A DNA stretch of 49,871 nucleotides from Chloroflexota bacterium (GCA_017993775.1 JAGOMA010000039.1:1-49871); one strand, 5' to 3'. Positions 1 to 10,500 are shown, counted from the first letter of the stretch. Numbers and translations are program-made. Notes: generated from the letters alone by a model not told the origin.

Positions 1-2999
1 AGCGGCGGCGGCAGCGCAGCGGGCAGGCTGTCCTCAAGATAGCTGGTTTGTTGTTGTTGGTTGGTTTGTTGGTTGGTTTGTTCGGGATGATAGGGAGCGT
101 GGGGGCGGTAACGGCCGTCTACGCCTACTTCACCCAAAACCTGCCCGACTTCACCCAACTGGAAGCCCTTGGCCAGAACGAAAGCGACACCTTCGAGACC
201 AGCAAAATCTACGCCTGGGGCGACCCCCAGCCCGACACAACCCGCGATCTTGTCCTCATCTACGAAATCATCGACCCGCTCGGCGGCGACCGGCAGTGGG
301 TGAAGTTGGACCAGACGCCGCAAGCCCTGGTCGACGCCACCGTCGCCATCGAAGACAAAACCTTCTGGACCAACCCCGGTTACGATCTGCAAGGCATTGG
401 CCGCGCCTTCTACGAATACGTCCTCGAAGGCGGCGGCGTGCAGGGCGGCTCCTCCATCACCCAACAGGTCGTCAAAAATAACCTCATCGAGCCGGAGCGC
501 CGCGCCGTGGGCGCGGAAGTCGGCTTCGACGATTACCGGCGCAAAGTGGAAGAACTGCTGCTGGCCCATCGCGCCGCCAACACCTACACCAAAGAGCAAG
601 TTTTGGAGTGGTACCTCAACACCAACTTTTACGGCAACCTGGCTTACGGCATCGAGGCGGCGGCGCGCGTTTATTTCGACAAAACGGCCGCGCAGCTCAC
701 CCTACCCGAAGCCGCCATGCTCGCCGCCATCCCCCAATCCCCCGCGCTGAATCCATTGGACAACCCGGCGGCAGCCAAAGAGCGGCAAGAACTGGTGCTG
801 GACACCATGGCCCGCGAGGGCTACATCACCAGCGAAGAAGCGGCGGCGGCCAAACTGGCTCCGCTGCAATTGGTCGAAGGGCCGGAAGCGCGCTTCGACA
901 TCATCGCGCCGCACTTTGCCCTGGAGGTGCGGCAGCAATTGGAAGCCATGTTTGGCCCGGAGCTGGTGCTGGGCGGCGGGCTGCGCGTCTACACCACGCT
1001 GGATTTGACCATGCAGCGGCAGGCGGAATGCGTGGCGCGGGCGCAAATTGCCCGGCTCTCCGGCGACCTGGGCGACGGACTGCCCGCCGACGAGCGTGAC
1101 AACTGCCCGGCGCTGGCCTTCTTGCCGCCGCTCAACGCCGCCGACGTGGGCGTGGATCACAAAGTCAACAACACGGCCGTTGTCATGCTAGACCCGCGCA
1201 CGGCCGAAATCAAAGCCCTGGTCGGCAGCCGCAGCTATTGGGACGCCAGCATCGACGGCTCCTTCAACGTGGCTGTGGACGGCCTGCGCCAGCCGGGCAG
1301 CTCCTTTAAGCCCTTCACCTATCTGACGGCGCTCAGCCAGGGCTACACCGCCGCCACCATGATGCTCGACGTGGAAACCGACTTTGGCACGCCCTACAAC
1401 GGCGTGCCCTACGTGCCACAAAACTACGATCGCCAGTTCCACGGCCCCCTGCGCCTGCGCGAAGCGCTGGGCAACAGTTACAACGTGCCCGCCGTGCAGG
1501 CCACCAGCTGGGTCGGCGTGGACAAAGTTATCCGCACGGCCCACAACCTGGGCATCACCAGCCTGGACAAAGGGGCCAACGCCTACGGCCTCTCGCTGAC
1601 GTTGGGCGGCGGCGAGGTCACGCTGATGGACATGGTTTACGCCTACTCGGTGATGGACAACATGGGCGTGATGGTGGGGCAGCCGCGCCCGGAAGCCGAG
1701 CAGCGCCTGGGCTACCGCACGCTGGACCCGGTGATGATCTTGCGTGTGGAAGACCGCAACGGCCGTGTCCTCTACGAATACAACCAGCCGCAGCGCCGCG
1801 AAATCCTGACGCCGCAGTTGGCCTACCTGATGAACGACATCCTGTCCGACCGGCAGGCGCGCTGCGCCGGCTTTGGCTGCCCCAACGCCCTGGAACTGCC
1901 GGACAACCGCCCGGCGGCCGTCAAAACCGGCACGACCAACGATTACCGCGACGGCTGGACGGTGGGCTACACGCCGCAACTGGTGACCGGCGTGTGGGTG
2001 GGCAACACCGACAATACGCCGATGGACACCGTGCCAGGCAGCAAGGGCGCCGCCCCCATCTGGCACGCGCTGATGAGTTGGGCGCTGCAAGATGAAGCGG
2101 TGGCGGTGTGGGAACGGCCGTCTGGCCTGGTGGAAATGGCCGTGTGCAACATCTCCGGCCTGCTGCCCACCAATTTATGCCCCACCGTGTCCGAATTGTT
2201 CATCGCCGGCACGCAGCCGACCATTTACGACAACATCTACCAGGAGTTTGCCGTGAACCGGGAGACCGGGCGGCTGGCGACGCTGTACACGCCGCCGGAA
2301 CTGGTGGAGAACCGCGTCTACCGCGTCTACCCGGAAGCGGCCGCCGACTGGGTGCGCGAGAACGAGATCGAGCAGCCGCCGACGGAATATGACACGATTG
2401 TGGATACGGCCGTGTCCACCGCCGATGCCGCCATCACCAGCCCGGCCAACTTCGCCGCCATCACCGGCACGCTCACCATCACCGGCACGGCGCGCGGCGA
2501 CAACTTCGCCCACTACCGGCTGGCCTACTTCGCCGGCCTGTCGCCCGACGCCGTGCAAATCATCATCGACAACGTGACCGAGCCAAAGACGGACGAGGTG
2601 TTGGGCGTGTGGGACGCCAGTCAGTTGAGCGGCCTATACACCCTGCTGCTGACCGTGGTACGGGACGATGGCAGCTTTGCCGAGACCAGCGTACACGTGA
2701 CCGTGGACAACCAGCCGCCCACGGCCGAAATCCTCTTCCCACTGCCCAATCAGCAAATCTTCACCGACGAGGAGTGGGTGCTGGTGCAGGCTCAAGTCAG
2801 CGACGATTTGTCGGTGGACCGGGTGGAGTTTTACGCCGACGGCGCGGAAGTGCCATTTGCCATCAGCACGGTGCCGCCGTTCACGGAGAAGTGGACGATT
2901 CCCGGGCCGGGCTGCCATACCTTCAAAGTGGTGGCGTTTGATGCGGCGGGGAATAGGGGGGAGGGAACGGCCGTGCCCGTTTGCCTGGTGGCGCGCTAA
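1..2999 (+). CDS. Class A penicillin-binding protein (PBP1A-like), 5' end outside window
   Basis: Bifunctional peptidoglycan glycosyltransferase/transpeptidase anchored in the cytoplasmic membrane. The frame stays open upstream to the window edge and encodes an Arg-rich stretch before the hydrophobic anchor, so the true start is probably left of the window; the first in-window start-like codon is TTG at 48. Numbering from 48, the glycosyltransferase shows EDKTFW at about 102 and QGGSSITQQ at about 132. The transpeptidase shows SSFK at 418-421, SYN at 477-479 and KTGT at 626-629, all intact. The last 170 residues or so form Ig-like (Big-type) modules, which suggests an extracytoplasmic contact role. 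The anchor is encoded by a TTGG/TTTG low-complexity run. It is convergent with the carboxylase operon, with only 36 bp between the stop codons. Confidence 0.93.
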   Translation, partial: RRRQRSGQAVLKIAGLLLLVGLLVGLFGMIGSVGAVTAVYAYFTQNLPDFTQLEALGQNESDTFETSKIYAWGDPQPDTTRDLVLIYEIIDPLGGDRQWVKLDQTPQALVDATVAIEDKTFWTNPGYDLQGIGRAFYEYVLEGGGVQGGSSITQQVVKNNLIEPERRAVGAEVGFDDYRRKVEELLLAHRAANTYTKEQVLEWYLNTNFYGNLAYGIEAAARVYFDKTAAQLTLPEAAMLAAIPQSPALNPLDNPAAAKERQELVLDTMAREGYITSEEAAAAKLAPLQLVEGPEARFDIIAPHFALEVRQQLEAMFGPELVLGGGLRVYTTLDLTMQRQAECVARAQIARLSGDLGDGLPADERDNCPALAFLPPLNAADVGVDHKVNNTAVVMLDPRTAEIKALVGSRSYWDASIDGSFNVAVDGLRQPGSSFKPFTYLTALSQGYTAATMMLDVETDFGTPYNGVPYVPQNYDRQFHGPLRLREALGNSYNVPAVQATSWVGVDKVIRTAHNLGITSLDKGANAYGLSLTLGGGEVTLMDMVYAYSVMDNMGVMVGQPRPEAEQRLGYRTLDPVMILRVEDRNGRVLYEYNQPQRREILTPQLAYLMNDILSDRQARCAGFGCPNALELPDNRPAAVKTGTTNDYRDGWTVGYTPQLVTGVWVGNTDNTPMDTVPGSKGAAPIWHALMSWALQDEAVAVWERPSGLVEMAVCNISGLLPTNLCPTVSELFIAGTQPTIYDNIYQEFAVNRETGRLATLYTPPELVENRVYRVYPEAAADWVRENEIEQPPTEYDTIVDTAVSTADAAITSPANFAAITGTLTITGTARGDNFAHYRLAYFAGLSPDAVQIIIDNVTEPKTDEVLGVWDASQLSGLYTLLLTVVRDDGSFAETSVHVTVDNQPPTAEILFPLPNQQIFTDEEWVLVQAQVSDDLSVDRVEFYADGAEVPFAISTVPPFTEKWTIPGPGCHTFKVVAFDAAGNRGEGTAVPVCLVAR
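48..82. repeat. TTGG/TTTG low-complexity run inside the PBP anchor
   Basis: A 4-bp-period run of TTG, TTGG and TTTG units encodes the Leu/Val/Gly membrane anchor of the penicillin-binding protein. Similar runs occur at 6688-6726 and 12965-13004. Confidence 0.6.
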
Positions 3000-3035
3000 A
3001 CATTTCCCTCCAAATTTTGTCGCGCGGTTACCCTG

Positions 3036-3536
3036 TTACGCTATCTCCGCCAGCACCTGTTCCCGCAAAACAGACTGGTTTACAGCCACCGGCAGCGCCC
3101 GTACCACACCGGCGCGGGGGGCGCGAATCTCGTTTTCCATTTTCATTGCTTCCAGAATAAGCAGCGGCTGACCGGCTTTGACGGACTGCCCGGCCGCCAC
3201 CATGACCCGGGTGATGAGACCGGGAATAGGGGCTTTGACACGGCCGTCGCCGCTGCGGACCGGCTGCGCGGCCGTGACCGCCATATCGTGAACTTCCAAC
3301 GTATGCAAACCACCATAGGCTTTTATCCAGTCGAGGTTGGGATGAAAGGTCACTTCGTACGGACGGCCGTCTACCACCATCCACTCCATCTCCGCAAAGG
3401 CCGCTTCCAACTCCGGAATCAACACCGAAACCGGTTTACCATCAACCACCACCGTAAACGTAGATTCATTTTGCGGAAAAACCGCAGCTTCAATTTCAAA
3501 CAGTTGATCATCAATTGTGACAGCAAGTTTAGGCAT
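3036..3536 (-). CDS. Biotin carboxyl carrier protein of an acyl-CoA carboxylase
   Basis: Carries biotin between the biotin carboxylase and the carboxyltransferase encoded just upstream. The 166-aa protein ends in a biotinyl/lipoyl domain (about 95-166) with the biotinylation motif EAMKM and acceptor Lys132. The first 90 residues form a separate N-terminal extension like the region that precedes BCCP in fused acyl-CoA carboxylase alpha subunits, so this looks like the detached C-terminal half of such a subunit. ATG at 3536 is preceded by AGAGGTG, a good ribosome binding site. It is the last gene of the operon, 30 bp after the biotin carboxylase gene. No hairpin terminator is visible before the convergent PBP stop. 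Confidence 0.92.
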   Translation of the reverse strand: MPKLAVTIDDQLFEIEAAVFPQNESTFTVVVDGKPVSVLIPELEAAFAEMEWMVVDGRPYEVTFHPNLDWIKAYGGLHTLEVHDMAVTAAQPVRSGDGRVKAPIPGLITRVMVAAGQSVKAGQPLLILEAMKMENEIRAPRAGVVRALPVAVNQSVLREQVLAEIA

Positions 3537-3566
3537 AGATCACCTCTCGATATTGGCGGATGAGTG

Positions 3567-5045
3567 TTATTCGGGCAGCCGGCGGCTGTCTTGATGCCAG
3601 CCGTGTGCGGTCCGCGCCGGAACAGTTGGCCGAAACATCTGGTTGCGCCGCACATACAACATCGCGGCAATCACCGCCAGATCGCTAAAGTAGGTTTCGC
3701 GCGGTGGCGTACAACTGAAGGCGGTGTTGAGCAGATTGGTATCGTAACGGCCGTTCTCAAACGCCGGCGCGCATAACACATGCTGCAACAAAGGCAGATT
3801 CGTCGGCGTCCCTACCAGTTGAAAATCTTCCACCGCCCGGCGGATCCGTGCCAGGCACTGCGCTCGGTCCGCGCCCCAAACCGTCAGCTTGGCAATCAGC
3901 GAATCATAATTGCCCGGCACGTCACATTCTGAATAAACATACGTGTCCACACGCACTTCTGGCCCACCGGGCAGGCGCACCCGCCGCAGCCGCCCAGGGC
4001 TGGGCAGCCGCCGCCACGGGTCTTCGGCGTGGATACGGCACAACATCGCCCAACCTTCCAGGCGCACATCGGCCTGTGTCCGGCCTAACGGCTCCCCGGC
4101 GGCAATGCGCAGTTGTTCCTGGACCAGATTCATGCGCGTGATCATCTCCGTCAACGCATGGTCAACCTGGATGCGCGATTTGATCTCGGTGAAGAAAAAT
4201 TTGCCCTCGGTATCCACCAAAAATTCGACCGTGCCCGCGTTTTCATAGTTGAACAGGCGGGCAATGCCCAGTGCCGCAGCCCAGATTTCCTGGCGCAGCG
4301 CGGGGGTCAGGCAAGGCGCAGGCGATTCTTCTACCACTTTGCGGTTGCTGTATTGCAGCGAGCCTTCACGCTCGCCCAGGTGGATGATATTGCCCGATTT
4401 GTCCGCCAGTATTTGCACGCCCACTTGATGAGCTGGCAGTATCGCCTTTTCCAGATAGACGCGCCGGTTGCCATAGACGGCCTGCGCTTCCATTTGCGCC
4501 CGCTGCACGGTGGCTTCCAAATTTTGCGGGCTTTTCAGCAGCCGTTCGGCTGAGCCGCGCCCGCCGCTGCAAGATTTCACCACCAGCGGATACCCGATCA
4601 GGTCGGCGGCGGCTTCCAGGGCATTGAGATCACTTTCATCGAAGGAAATGGGCGCATAATCGACGACCGGGAACCCGGCGGCGCGCGCTTTAGCCAGGGC
4701 CTCGATTTTGTTGCGTAAGGTTTGGAGAACGGCCGTTCCCGGCCCCACAAACACCATCCCCGCCGCCTCACACGCCGCCACAAAGTCCGCCTCCTCCGCC
4801 AGATAGCCATACCCCGGATGGATCGCCTCCGCGCCCCGCTCCTGAGCAATGCGCAAAATCGCCTCCTGATCCAGAAAACCTCGGGGAGAATCCAGCCGCA
4901 CACATTCATCGGCAATGCGCACATGCCGCGAACCGGCGTCTGGCGCTTCATACAACGCAATCGTATGCAGCCCCATCTCCCGGCACGTTATAATAATTCG
5001 CGTGGCAATCTCACCACGGTTCGCAATCAAGATTTTCTTAAACAT
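3567..5045 (-). CDS. Biotin carboxylase subunit (divergent ATP-grasp site)
   Basis: ATP-dependent carboxylation of biotin, the first half-reaction of an acyl-CoA carboxylase. The 492-aa protein starts with the typical KILIANRGEIA motif and has ATP-grasp and C-terminal biotin carboxylase domains (EFLV; YDSLIAKL). Several usually invariant positions differ. The glycine-rich ATP loop reads SCSGGRGSAERL instead of a GGGG-RGM type. EMNTRIQVEH reads EIKSRIQVDH, equivalent to Asn290Lys and Glu296Asp in E. coli AccC numbering. CSIQRRHQK reads GSLQYSNRK. The Glu-x-x-x-Arg pair, the Gln and the downstream Lys are kept. It lies between the carboxyltransferase and carrier genes, so it is probably functional but from a divergent branch. 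ATG at 5045 has only a weak AAGAGA site upstream. Confidence 0.9.
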   Translation of the reverse strand: MFKKILIANRGEIATRIIITCREMGLHTIALYEAPDAGSRHVRIADECVRLDSPRGFLDQEAILRIAQERGAEAIHPGYGYLAEEADFVAACEAAGMVFVGPGTAVLQTLRNKIEALAKARAAGFPVVDYAPISFDESDLNALEAAADLIGYPLVVKSCSGGRGSAERLLKSPQNLEATVQRAQMEAQAVYGNRRVYLEKAILPAHQVGVQILADKSGNIIHLGEREGSLQYSNRKVVEESPAPCLTPALRQEIWAAALGIARLFNYENAGTVEFLVDTEGKFFFTEIKSRIQVDHALTEMITRMNLVQEQLRIAAGEPLGRTQADVRLEGWAMLCRIHAEDPWRRLPSPGRLRRVRLPGGPEVRVDTYVYSECDVPGNYDSLIAKLTVWGADRAQCLARIRRAVEDFQLVGTPTNLPLLQHVLCAPAFENGRYDTNLLNTAFSCTPPRETYFSDLAVIAAMLYVRRNQMFRPTVPARTAHGWHQDSRRLPE

Positions 5046-5050
5046 AGTTT

Positions 5051-5120
5051 TCTCTTAGTCCAGTAGTCGTGCAGTCTGGTGGTCTGGTAATCATCCTTTC
5101 GACCACTCGACTCCTCAGCC
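5051..5120. repeat. Degenerate 8-bp tandem array between carboxylase genes
   Basis: Nine successive degenerate octamers, each beginning TC (for example TCCAGTAG, TCGTGCAG, TCTGGTGG), fill the gap between the carboxyltransferase stop and the biotin carboxylase start. Only the first two positions are strongly conserved. Confidence 0.55.
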
Positions 5121-6667
5121 TACATCGGCGAAATTCCATGCTTCTTCGGCAAATGCCGCTCGCGCTTCGACAGCGACACTTCCAGGCCGCGTATCAGGAT
5201 GCGCCGGGTATCTTTTGGTTCAATCACCTCGTCGATCAGGCCGCGCGACGCGGCGACGTAAGGATTGTTGAAGCTGCGTTCGTAGTTGTCCACCAATTTT
5301 TCCCGCTCGGACTGGGAATTTTCCGCCGCCTTTAGCTCGCGCCGGAAAAGGATGTTGACGGCCCCTTCCGCGCCCATCACGGCGATTTCAGCGTTAGGCC
5401 AGGCATACAGCAGATCGCCGCGCAGCCCCTTGCTGCTCATCACGCAGTACGCGCCGCCGTAGCTTTTGCGCAAGATCACCATCAGCTTGGGCACCGTCGC
5501 CTCGCTGTAGGCGTAAATCATGCGCGCCCCATTGCGAATGATGCCGCTGTACTCCTGGTCGGTGCCGGGCAAAAAGCCGGGCACGTCTTGCAGCGTCAGA
5601 ATCGGGATGTTGTAGGCATCGCAAATGCGGATGAAATGGGCGGTCTTGATCGACGCTTTGATGTCGATGCAGCCCGCCAGCACCATTGGCTGGTTGGCCA
5701 CAATGCCGATCACCCAGCCGTTGAGACGGGCAAATCCGACAACCATGTTTTCGGCCCACAGCTGGTGTACCTCGAAGAATGCGCCATCATCCACGATGCT
5801 GGTGATGACCTGATGCACGTCGTAGGGTTTGTGGGGGTCGGTGGGGACGATTTTTTCCAGTTCCGGGCAGCGCCGGTTGGGGTCGTCTACCGGCTGGATG
5901 TAGGGTGGGTCTTCTTTGTTGTTGGATGGCAGGTAGCTGAGAAGCTGCCGTGCCCGGTTCAGGCAGGTGCGGTCATCCTGGGTGAGGAAGTGGCAGACGC
6001 CGCTTTCGTGGCTGTGGATCATGCCGCCGCCCAGATCTTCCAGACTGACATTCTCCTGCATCACCGATTTGACCACGTCCGGCCCGGTGATGAACATAAA
6101 GCTGTTCTCGGTCATGAAGACGAAGTCGGTGAGCGCCGGGGAGTAGACCGCGCCACCGGCGCATGGCCCCATGATGAGCGAAAGCTGGGGGATGACGCCG
6201 GAGGCTTCGCAGTTGGCGTCGAAGATTTTGGCGTAGCCGCCCAGGCTGTCTACGCCTTCCTGGATGCGCGCGCCGCCGGAGTCGTTGAGGGCGATGAAGG
6301 GGCAGCCATATTGCAAGGCCATACGCATGGCCTTGACGATCTTGTTGGCGTGCATTTCACCGAGCGACCCGCCCATAACGGACACATCTTGGGCGGCGAT
6401 GAAGACGTGACGGCCGTTTACCAGCCCAAACCCCGTCACCACGCCATCGCCATACCGGGACTCCTTGCCGCCCAGATACGTCTCGTAACGCGGCAGCACC
6501 AGCGAGTCGATTTCTTCAAACGTGCCCGGATCAAACAATAGATCGATGCGCTCGCGGGCCGTCAGGCGGCCTTTGCTGTGCTGGCGGTCGGCTTCTTCGG
6601 CCGTGCCAAATGTTTCTGCTTTGCGCTGGCGCAAATCCTGCAAGTAATCATCCATTTCTCGAACCAT
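5120..6667 (-). CDS. Acyl-CoA carboxyltransferase (PccB/methylmalonyl-CoA type)
   Basis: Transfers carboxyl from biotin to a short acyl-CoA (acetyl- or propionyl-CoA), giving malonyl- or methylmalonyl-CoA. The 515-aa length is normal for the family. N- and C-terminal crotonase-like halves are present: GGSLGEMHANKI and LNDSGGARIQEG in the N-half with the acyl-CoA oxyanion glycines, GPCAGGAVYSPA, and QDVPGFLPGTDQEYSGIIRNGA in the C-half for the carboxybiotin side. The C-terminus PKKHGISPM resembles PccB tails. ATG at 6667 has GGAGGAG about 8 nt upstream. Its place directly after the PPTase and megasynthase suggests that it supplies the extender unit. Substrate choice (acetyl or propionyl) is not decided by what can be read here. 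Confidence 0.94.
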   Translation of the reverse strand: MVREMDDYLQDLRQRKAETFGTAEEADRQHSKGRLTARERIDLLFDPGTFEEIDSLVLPRYETYLGGKESRYGDGVVTGFGLVNGRHVFIAAQDVSVMGGSLGEMHANKIVKAMRMALQYGCPFIALNDSGGARIQEGVDSLGGYAKIFDANCEASGVIPQLSLIMGPCAGGAVYSPALTDFVFMTENSFMFITGPDVVKSVMQENVSLEDLGGGMIHSHESGVCHFLTQDDRTCLNRARQLLSYLPSNNKEDPPYIQPVDDPNRRCPELEKIVPTDPHKPYDVHQVITSIVDDGAFFEVHQLWAENMVVGFARLNGWVIGIVANQPMVLAGCIDIKASIKTAHFIRICDAYNIPILTLQDVPGFLPGTDQEYSGIIRNGARMIYAYSEATVPKLMVILRKSYGGAYCVMSSKGLRGDLLYAWPNAEIAVMGAEGAVNILFRRELKAAENSQSEREKLVDNYERSFNNPYVAASRGLIDEVIEPKDTRRILIRGLEVSLSKRERHLPKKHGISPM

Positions 6668-6687
6668 AGTGTCTCCTCCAGACTGGA

Positions 6688-6748
6688 GTTTGTTAGTTAG
6701 TTGGTTGGTTAGCTGGTTGGTTAGTTGGCGATCGGCAAACTAACCAAC
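6688..6748. repeat. TTAG/TTGG array with 10-bp-stem hairpin
   Basis: The gap between PPTase and carboxyltransferase holds a 4-bp-period TTAG/TTGG run. Its last part (6717-6726) pairs perfectly with 6738-6747 across an 11-nt loop. There is no T-tract, so it is not a classical terminator, though it could affect mRNA processing between the two genes. Confidence 0.55.
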
Positions 6749-7491
6749 TACGCCACCTCTTCTCCCACGACCAATGTCAGGACAAAGTTTTCCCAGGTGC
6801 GCCACCAGCCGCTAAACGACGGGGCGGGGCGGGGCAGCCGGTTATCATCGCAGCGAATGGCGAACGGGGTCCAGTTGGACGGCCGTTCCTCCACCGGCGG
6901 CAGCATACATTCCACATACCGCGTGTCCACCGTCAGGCCCAGGTGCAGCGCTTTCAGCACGGCTTCCTTGGCGCTCCAGACGGCCGTTACCAGCACATCC
7001 CGCATCTCACCCACCGCCTGGCCCACCAGCTCGCGCTCTGCCGCCGTAAAATAATCGGCCACAAACACCTCTGACCGGCGCTCAATCCATTCCAGGTCTG
7101 CGCCGATGGGCCAGGACGGCCGTTCCACCAACGCGCAAAACGCATGCCCATGCGCATGGCTGATCGACAGCGTTACCAGCGAGTTCAGTTCCGTTTCCTG
7201 CGGCTGGCCGTTACCCATCGACAACTGCCCATTCACAATCGGGTCGCCGCGACGGCCGTTGCGCACCTCAATCTCCGGCAAGGTCAATTCCTGGCCTGTC
7301 TGCTGGCGCACAACTTCCTGAATCAACTGCTTCGCCGTCCAGCGGCCCAACAGCCAATCCCGCCGCCGCTTCTCCGTCCGCAAGGTGGCCAGCTTGATCT
7401 GCTCGTCGGGATGCAGCACCCCGGCTAAGACCACGCCGTCAGCCAATTCCGGATGCGCCTGCGCGGATTGAATGAGCCAATGAATCATCAT
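6748..7491 (-). CDS. Sfp/AcpT-type 4'-phosphopantetheinyl transferase
   Basis: Transfers phosphopantetheine from CoA to carrier domains. About 247 aa, with the family motifs GADLE (Mg/CoA site) and WSAKEAVLK. The frame runs open to 7593 inside the megasynthase gene. The start is placed at ATG 7491 (or 7488), 10 bp after the megasynthase stop, because homology-like sequence begins there. This spacing means tight co-transcription, and the likely substrates are the three ACP domains of that protein, which unusually have Thr at the attachment position. An internal segment (PIVNGQLSMGNGQ) is encoded by 7-bp repeats at 7210-7244 and replaces a surface loop. Confidence 0.9.
   Translation of the reverse strand: MMIHWLIQSAQAHPELADGVVLAGVLHPDEQIKLATLRTEKRRRDWLLGRWTAKQLIQEVVRQQTGQELTLPEIEVRNGRRGDPIVNGQLSMGNGQPQETELNSLVTLSISHAHGHAFCALVERPSWPIGADLEWIERRSEVFVADYFTAAERELVGQAVGEMRDVLVTAVWSAKEAVLKALHLGLTVDTRYVECMLPPVEERPSNWTPFAIRCDDNRLPRPAPSFSGWWRTWENFVLTLVVGEEVA
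7210..7244. repeat. In-frame 7-bp degenerate array inside the PPTase gene
   Basis: Five successive heptamers (GTTACCC, ATCGACA, ACTGCCC, ATTCACA, ATCGGGT) lie inside the PPTase frame and encode an Asn/Gly/Gln/Ser-rich loop. Confidence 0.5.
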
Positions 7492-7501
7492 CAATACTCG
7501 A

Positions 7502-10500
7502 CTACAAAGTGACTTTTCCCGGCAGCGCCACCGTCTGATACGCGCTGACGATGACATACAGATTACCTTTTTCGTCCACAACCTGGGCGTCATAGGCTGC
7601 GCCGTTGTCCAGGGCTTTTACTATGGCGTACAGGCGACGGCCGTTCGCCGCTTCAGGCTGGCGGAATGTCGTCACCGAGTGGATGGCTGCCGGTAAGGCC
7701 ATCTCGCCGTGGGTGCGAATTTGCCACACGCCCGCCGTTTGGAAAACCAGTTCGATCAGGCGCGGGGCCATCAGCGCCGCCGCTTCCGCCGGCTGCGTAT
7801 TGGGCGGCAGATTGTCGGCCAGCAGGCCGATGGCCTGGCTGCCTTCCACTTTTGCCCGCTCCAAAACCTGGTAAGCGGGACCATGAAAGTAGATGTTGTA
7901 AATCGCTTCCGCCGTGATATCCATCTCTTTGGCTGGCGGCGGCGTCAGGGTGAGGTCAGGTTTGCCCAACGGTGTCGGCGTCAGGCGGACATTGGCAGTG
8001 AAGTGCCGCTTTTCTTGCTGGCCCGCTTTGCCCAGATCGCGCCGTGACCACAATTCTGTGTGGGCGATGAGGCTGCCGCCGCGTACCGGGGTGAGAACGG
8101 CCGTTAACCACAACGTTTGCGCCTCCAACCGGTAAAACTTAAACGGGCTGGAAAATTCTTCCTGCTCCACAGCGGCCACATGGTAGCCAGGAGCCAGCAG
8201 CGCCGCCAGTTGGGCAAAGGTCTCCGTACCCATCACCCCCGGCAGCAGCGGCGTGCCTTCCATGGCATGATCGTACAAGAACGGCTGCGCCTTTGGGTCC
8301 AGCGTCGTCGTCGCCTGCCAGCCGCCATACAACTTCGCCCCTGTCAGGTTGCCCACCATTAAAAACTTTGCGCCTTCGCGCCTTTGCGTCAAAAATTCTT
8401 CCGCTTTCCCCAGGTCCAGGCCGCCCGTCGCGTCAAACTCCTCGGCCATCACGCCCAACGCGCCGCCCACCACAATCTCGCCCTTAAACGCGTTGGCCAC
8501 CAGTTCGCGGCGCACAGTCGGCACGCCCGCTTCCGGCGGCAGCATGTCGATGCCCGCCATGGCCATAATTTTAGGCAGCGAACCGCGCGAGGCCATGCCA
8601 ATGCCGCCCCAGGCGGTCCAGTCGATGGCGATGCCTTTGGTTTTTGGCCGCGTGGTGCGCAGACTGCTGGTCATCTTGCACAGCAGATCGTTGGCCGCAC
8701 TGTAATCGGTCTGGCCGTTGTTGCCAAAGCGGCCGGCCACAGAGCTAAAGACCACCGTCGCCCCGATGTCCATGCCTTTGGCCGCGTTCAGCAGGCTGAA
8801 GAAGCCATCGGCCTTGATGTCGAAGACCAGGTTGAATTGCTCGGCCGGTTTGTCCGGCAAGATTTTGCTAATTTCGATGCCGCCGGCGTGGATGAGGACG
8901 TCGATACGGCCGTATCGCCTTCTTACATCCGCCACCACCGCCGCCACCGCCGATCCATCCAGCAAATTCACGCTGTGGTAATAGGCCACGCCGCCCGCCG
9001 CTTCCACCGCTTCAATGGCCCGCAGCGCCGCTTCGTCCCGTTCAATTGTCGCCAACTGCTTTTCGATGAACGCCGGAGTCGGCCGTTCACCGGCCGTTTT
9101 GGCCTCGGCGATAAGCTGCTGCTTCAAGGCTTCCTTGTCGCTGCGGAACAGCGCGATTTTTTCGCTGGCCCGATCCGGCTCGCCCACCAGGTCCAGCAGG
9201 TAGAACGTGCCGCCGCTGTGGGCCGCCAGATCGCCGATGATCTCGCTGGTGATGCCGCCCGCCGCTCCCGTCACCACAAACACGCTGTCCCGATTGAGAG
9301 TCAGGCCATTCATGCCATAAGTCGCCGGCTGCTCCACGACTGTCACCGTAAAGCGCTGCTCCTCCACGTAACCCACTTCCACCACGCCCGGATCGCTCAG
9401 GGTTTCGGCGATGAGCAGGTCGGCGGGCTGCGCCGTCTTGCGGCTGACCTCAAAATCGACCGCTTTAACGAGTACGTCGGGGCGTTCGCGTTTGTACGCC
9501 TTCGTGAAGCCGGTCACGCCGCCGCCCAGCGGGGCCGCCGCGCCTTCCGGTCCATAGCCGTGCAGGCCACCCATGCGCGTGGCCGCCACCAGGAAACTCC
9601 CCGGCTCGCTAACAGACTCATACAGCGAGCGCATGGTGGTGTAAAGGTTTTTGACGCGCACGCGGTTTAATTCGCGCCACATCGCCAGATCCATCTCGTC
9701 GATGGCCGGTTCCACGTCCAACGCCGGCAGCCAGTAGACGCCTTGCACCGGCCCTTCGGCCAGCCAGGCGGCCAGCTGCTTTTCAATGAGCTCGCCGGCT
9801 TTGCTGGTTTCCAGGCTAAGAACGTTGACGCCCAATTTGCGCAAACGGCCGGTCAGCGCTTTGCCAATGCCACCCTCGTCCATAGCCACAATGACCCGGC
9901 TGTTTTCATCCAGAGTGACGCCGGTTGGCTTGCAGAGGGAGAGAGACGGCCGTAACGCGGCTACCGCCACGCGGCGGGGCATCTGGTCGGCGTCTTCCAG
10001 GCGGTAAGTTAGAGATTGGCGATTGGCGATTGGCGATTGAGGGGCGGCCTCTTCTGGCTCAGAGCTAACATCTTCTGGCTTAGAGCTTTCGGCCAAATCT
10101 GGCCGCATTTCCCGCACAAACTCGATCACCCGTTCCAGGGTGTTGTAGGTCCGCAAATTCAGGTCGTCGCGGCGCGGGATGTCGAAGGTCTGACGGATGG
10201 CGGCGAAGGTTTCCGCCTGTTTCACCGTGTCGATCCCCAGATCGGCCTCCATGTCCAGGTCCAGTTCCAGCATGTCTTCCGGGTAACCGGTCTGCTCGGC
10301 TACCAGAGCCAGAACCTGCGCAACGATGGAATCGGCGGGGGGAGACTGGAGATTGGAGATTGGAGATTGGGCGGCAGCGGCCGATGGTGTGCTTTGCGCC
10401 ACTTCTGGCTTAGCGCTAACAGCTTCCGGCTCAGAGATTGCCGCCAAATCCGGCCGCATCTCTTTCACAAACCCGACCACTTTTTCCAGGGTGTTGTAAG

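Noticed and set aside
8384..9670. A 428-aa plus-strand frame antisense to the KR-DH part
   Set aside because: Its composition is dominated by Arg, His and Gln and it shows no recognisable domain; it is explained by codon bias of the gene on the other strand.
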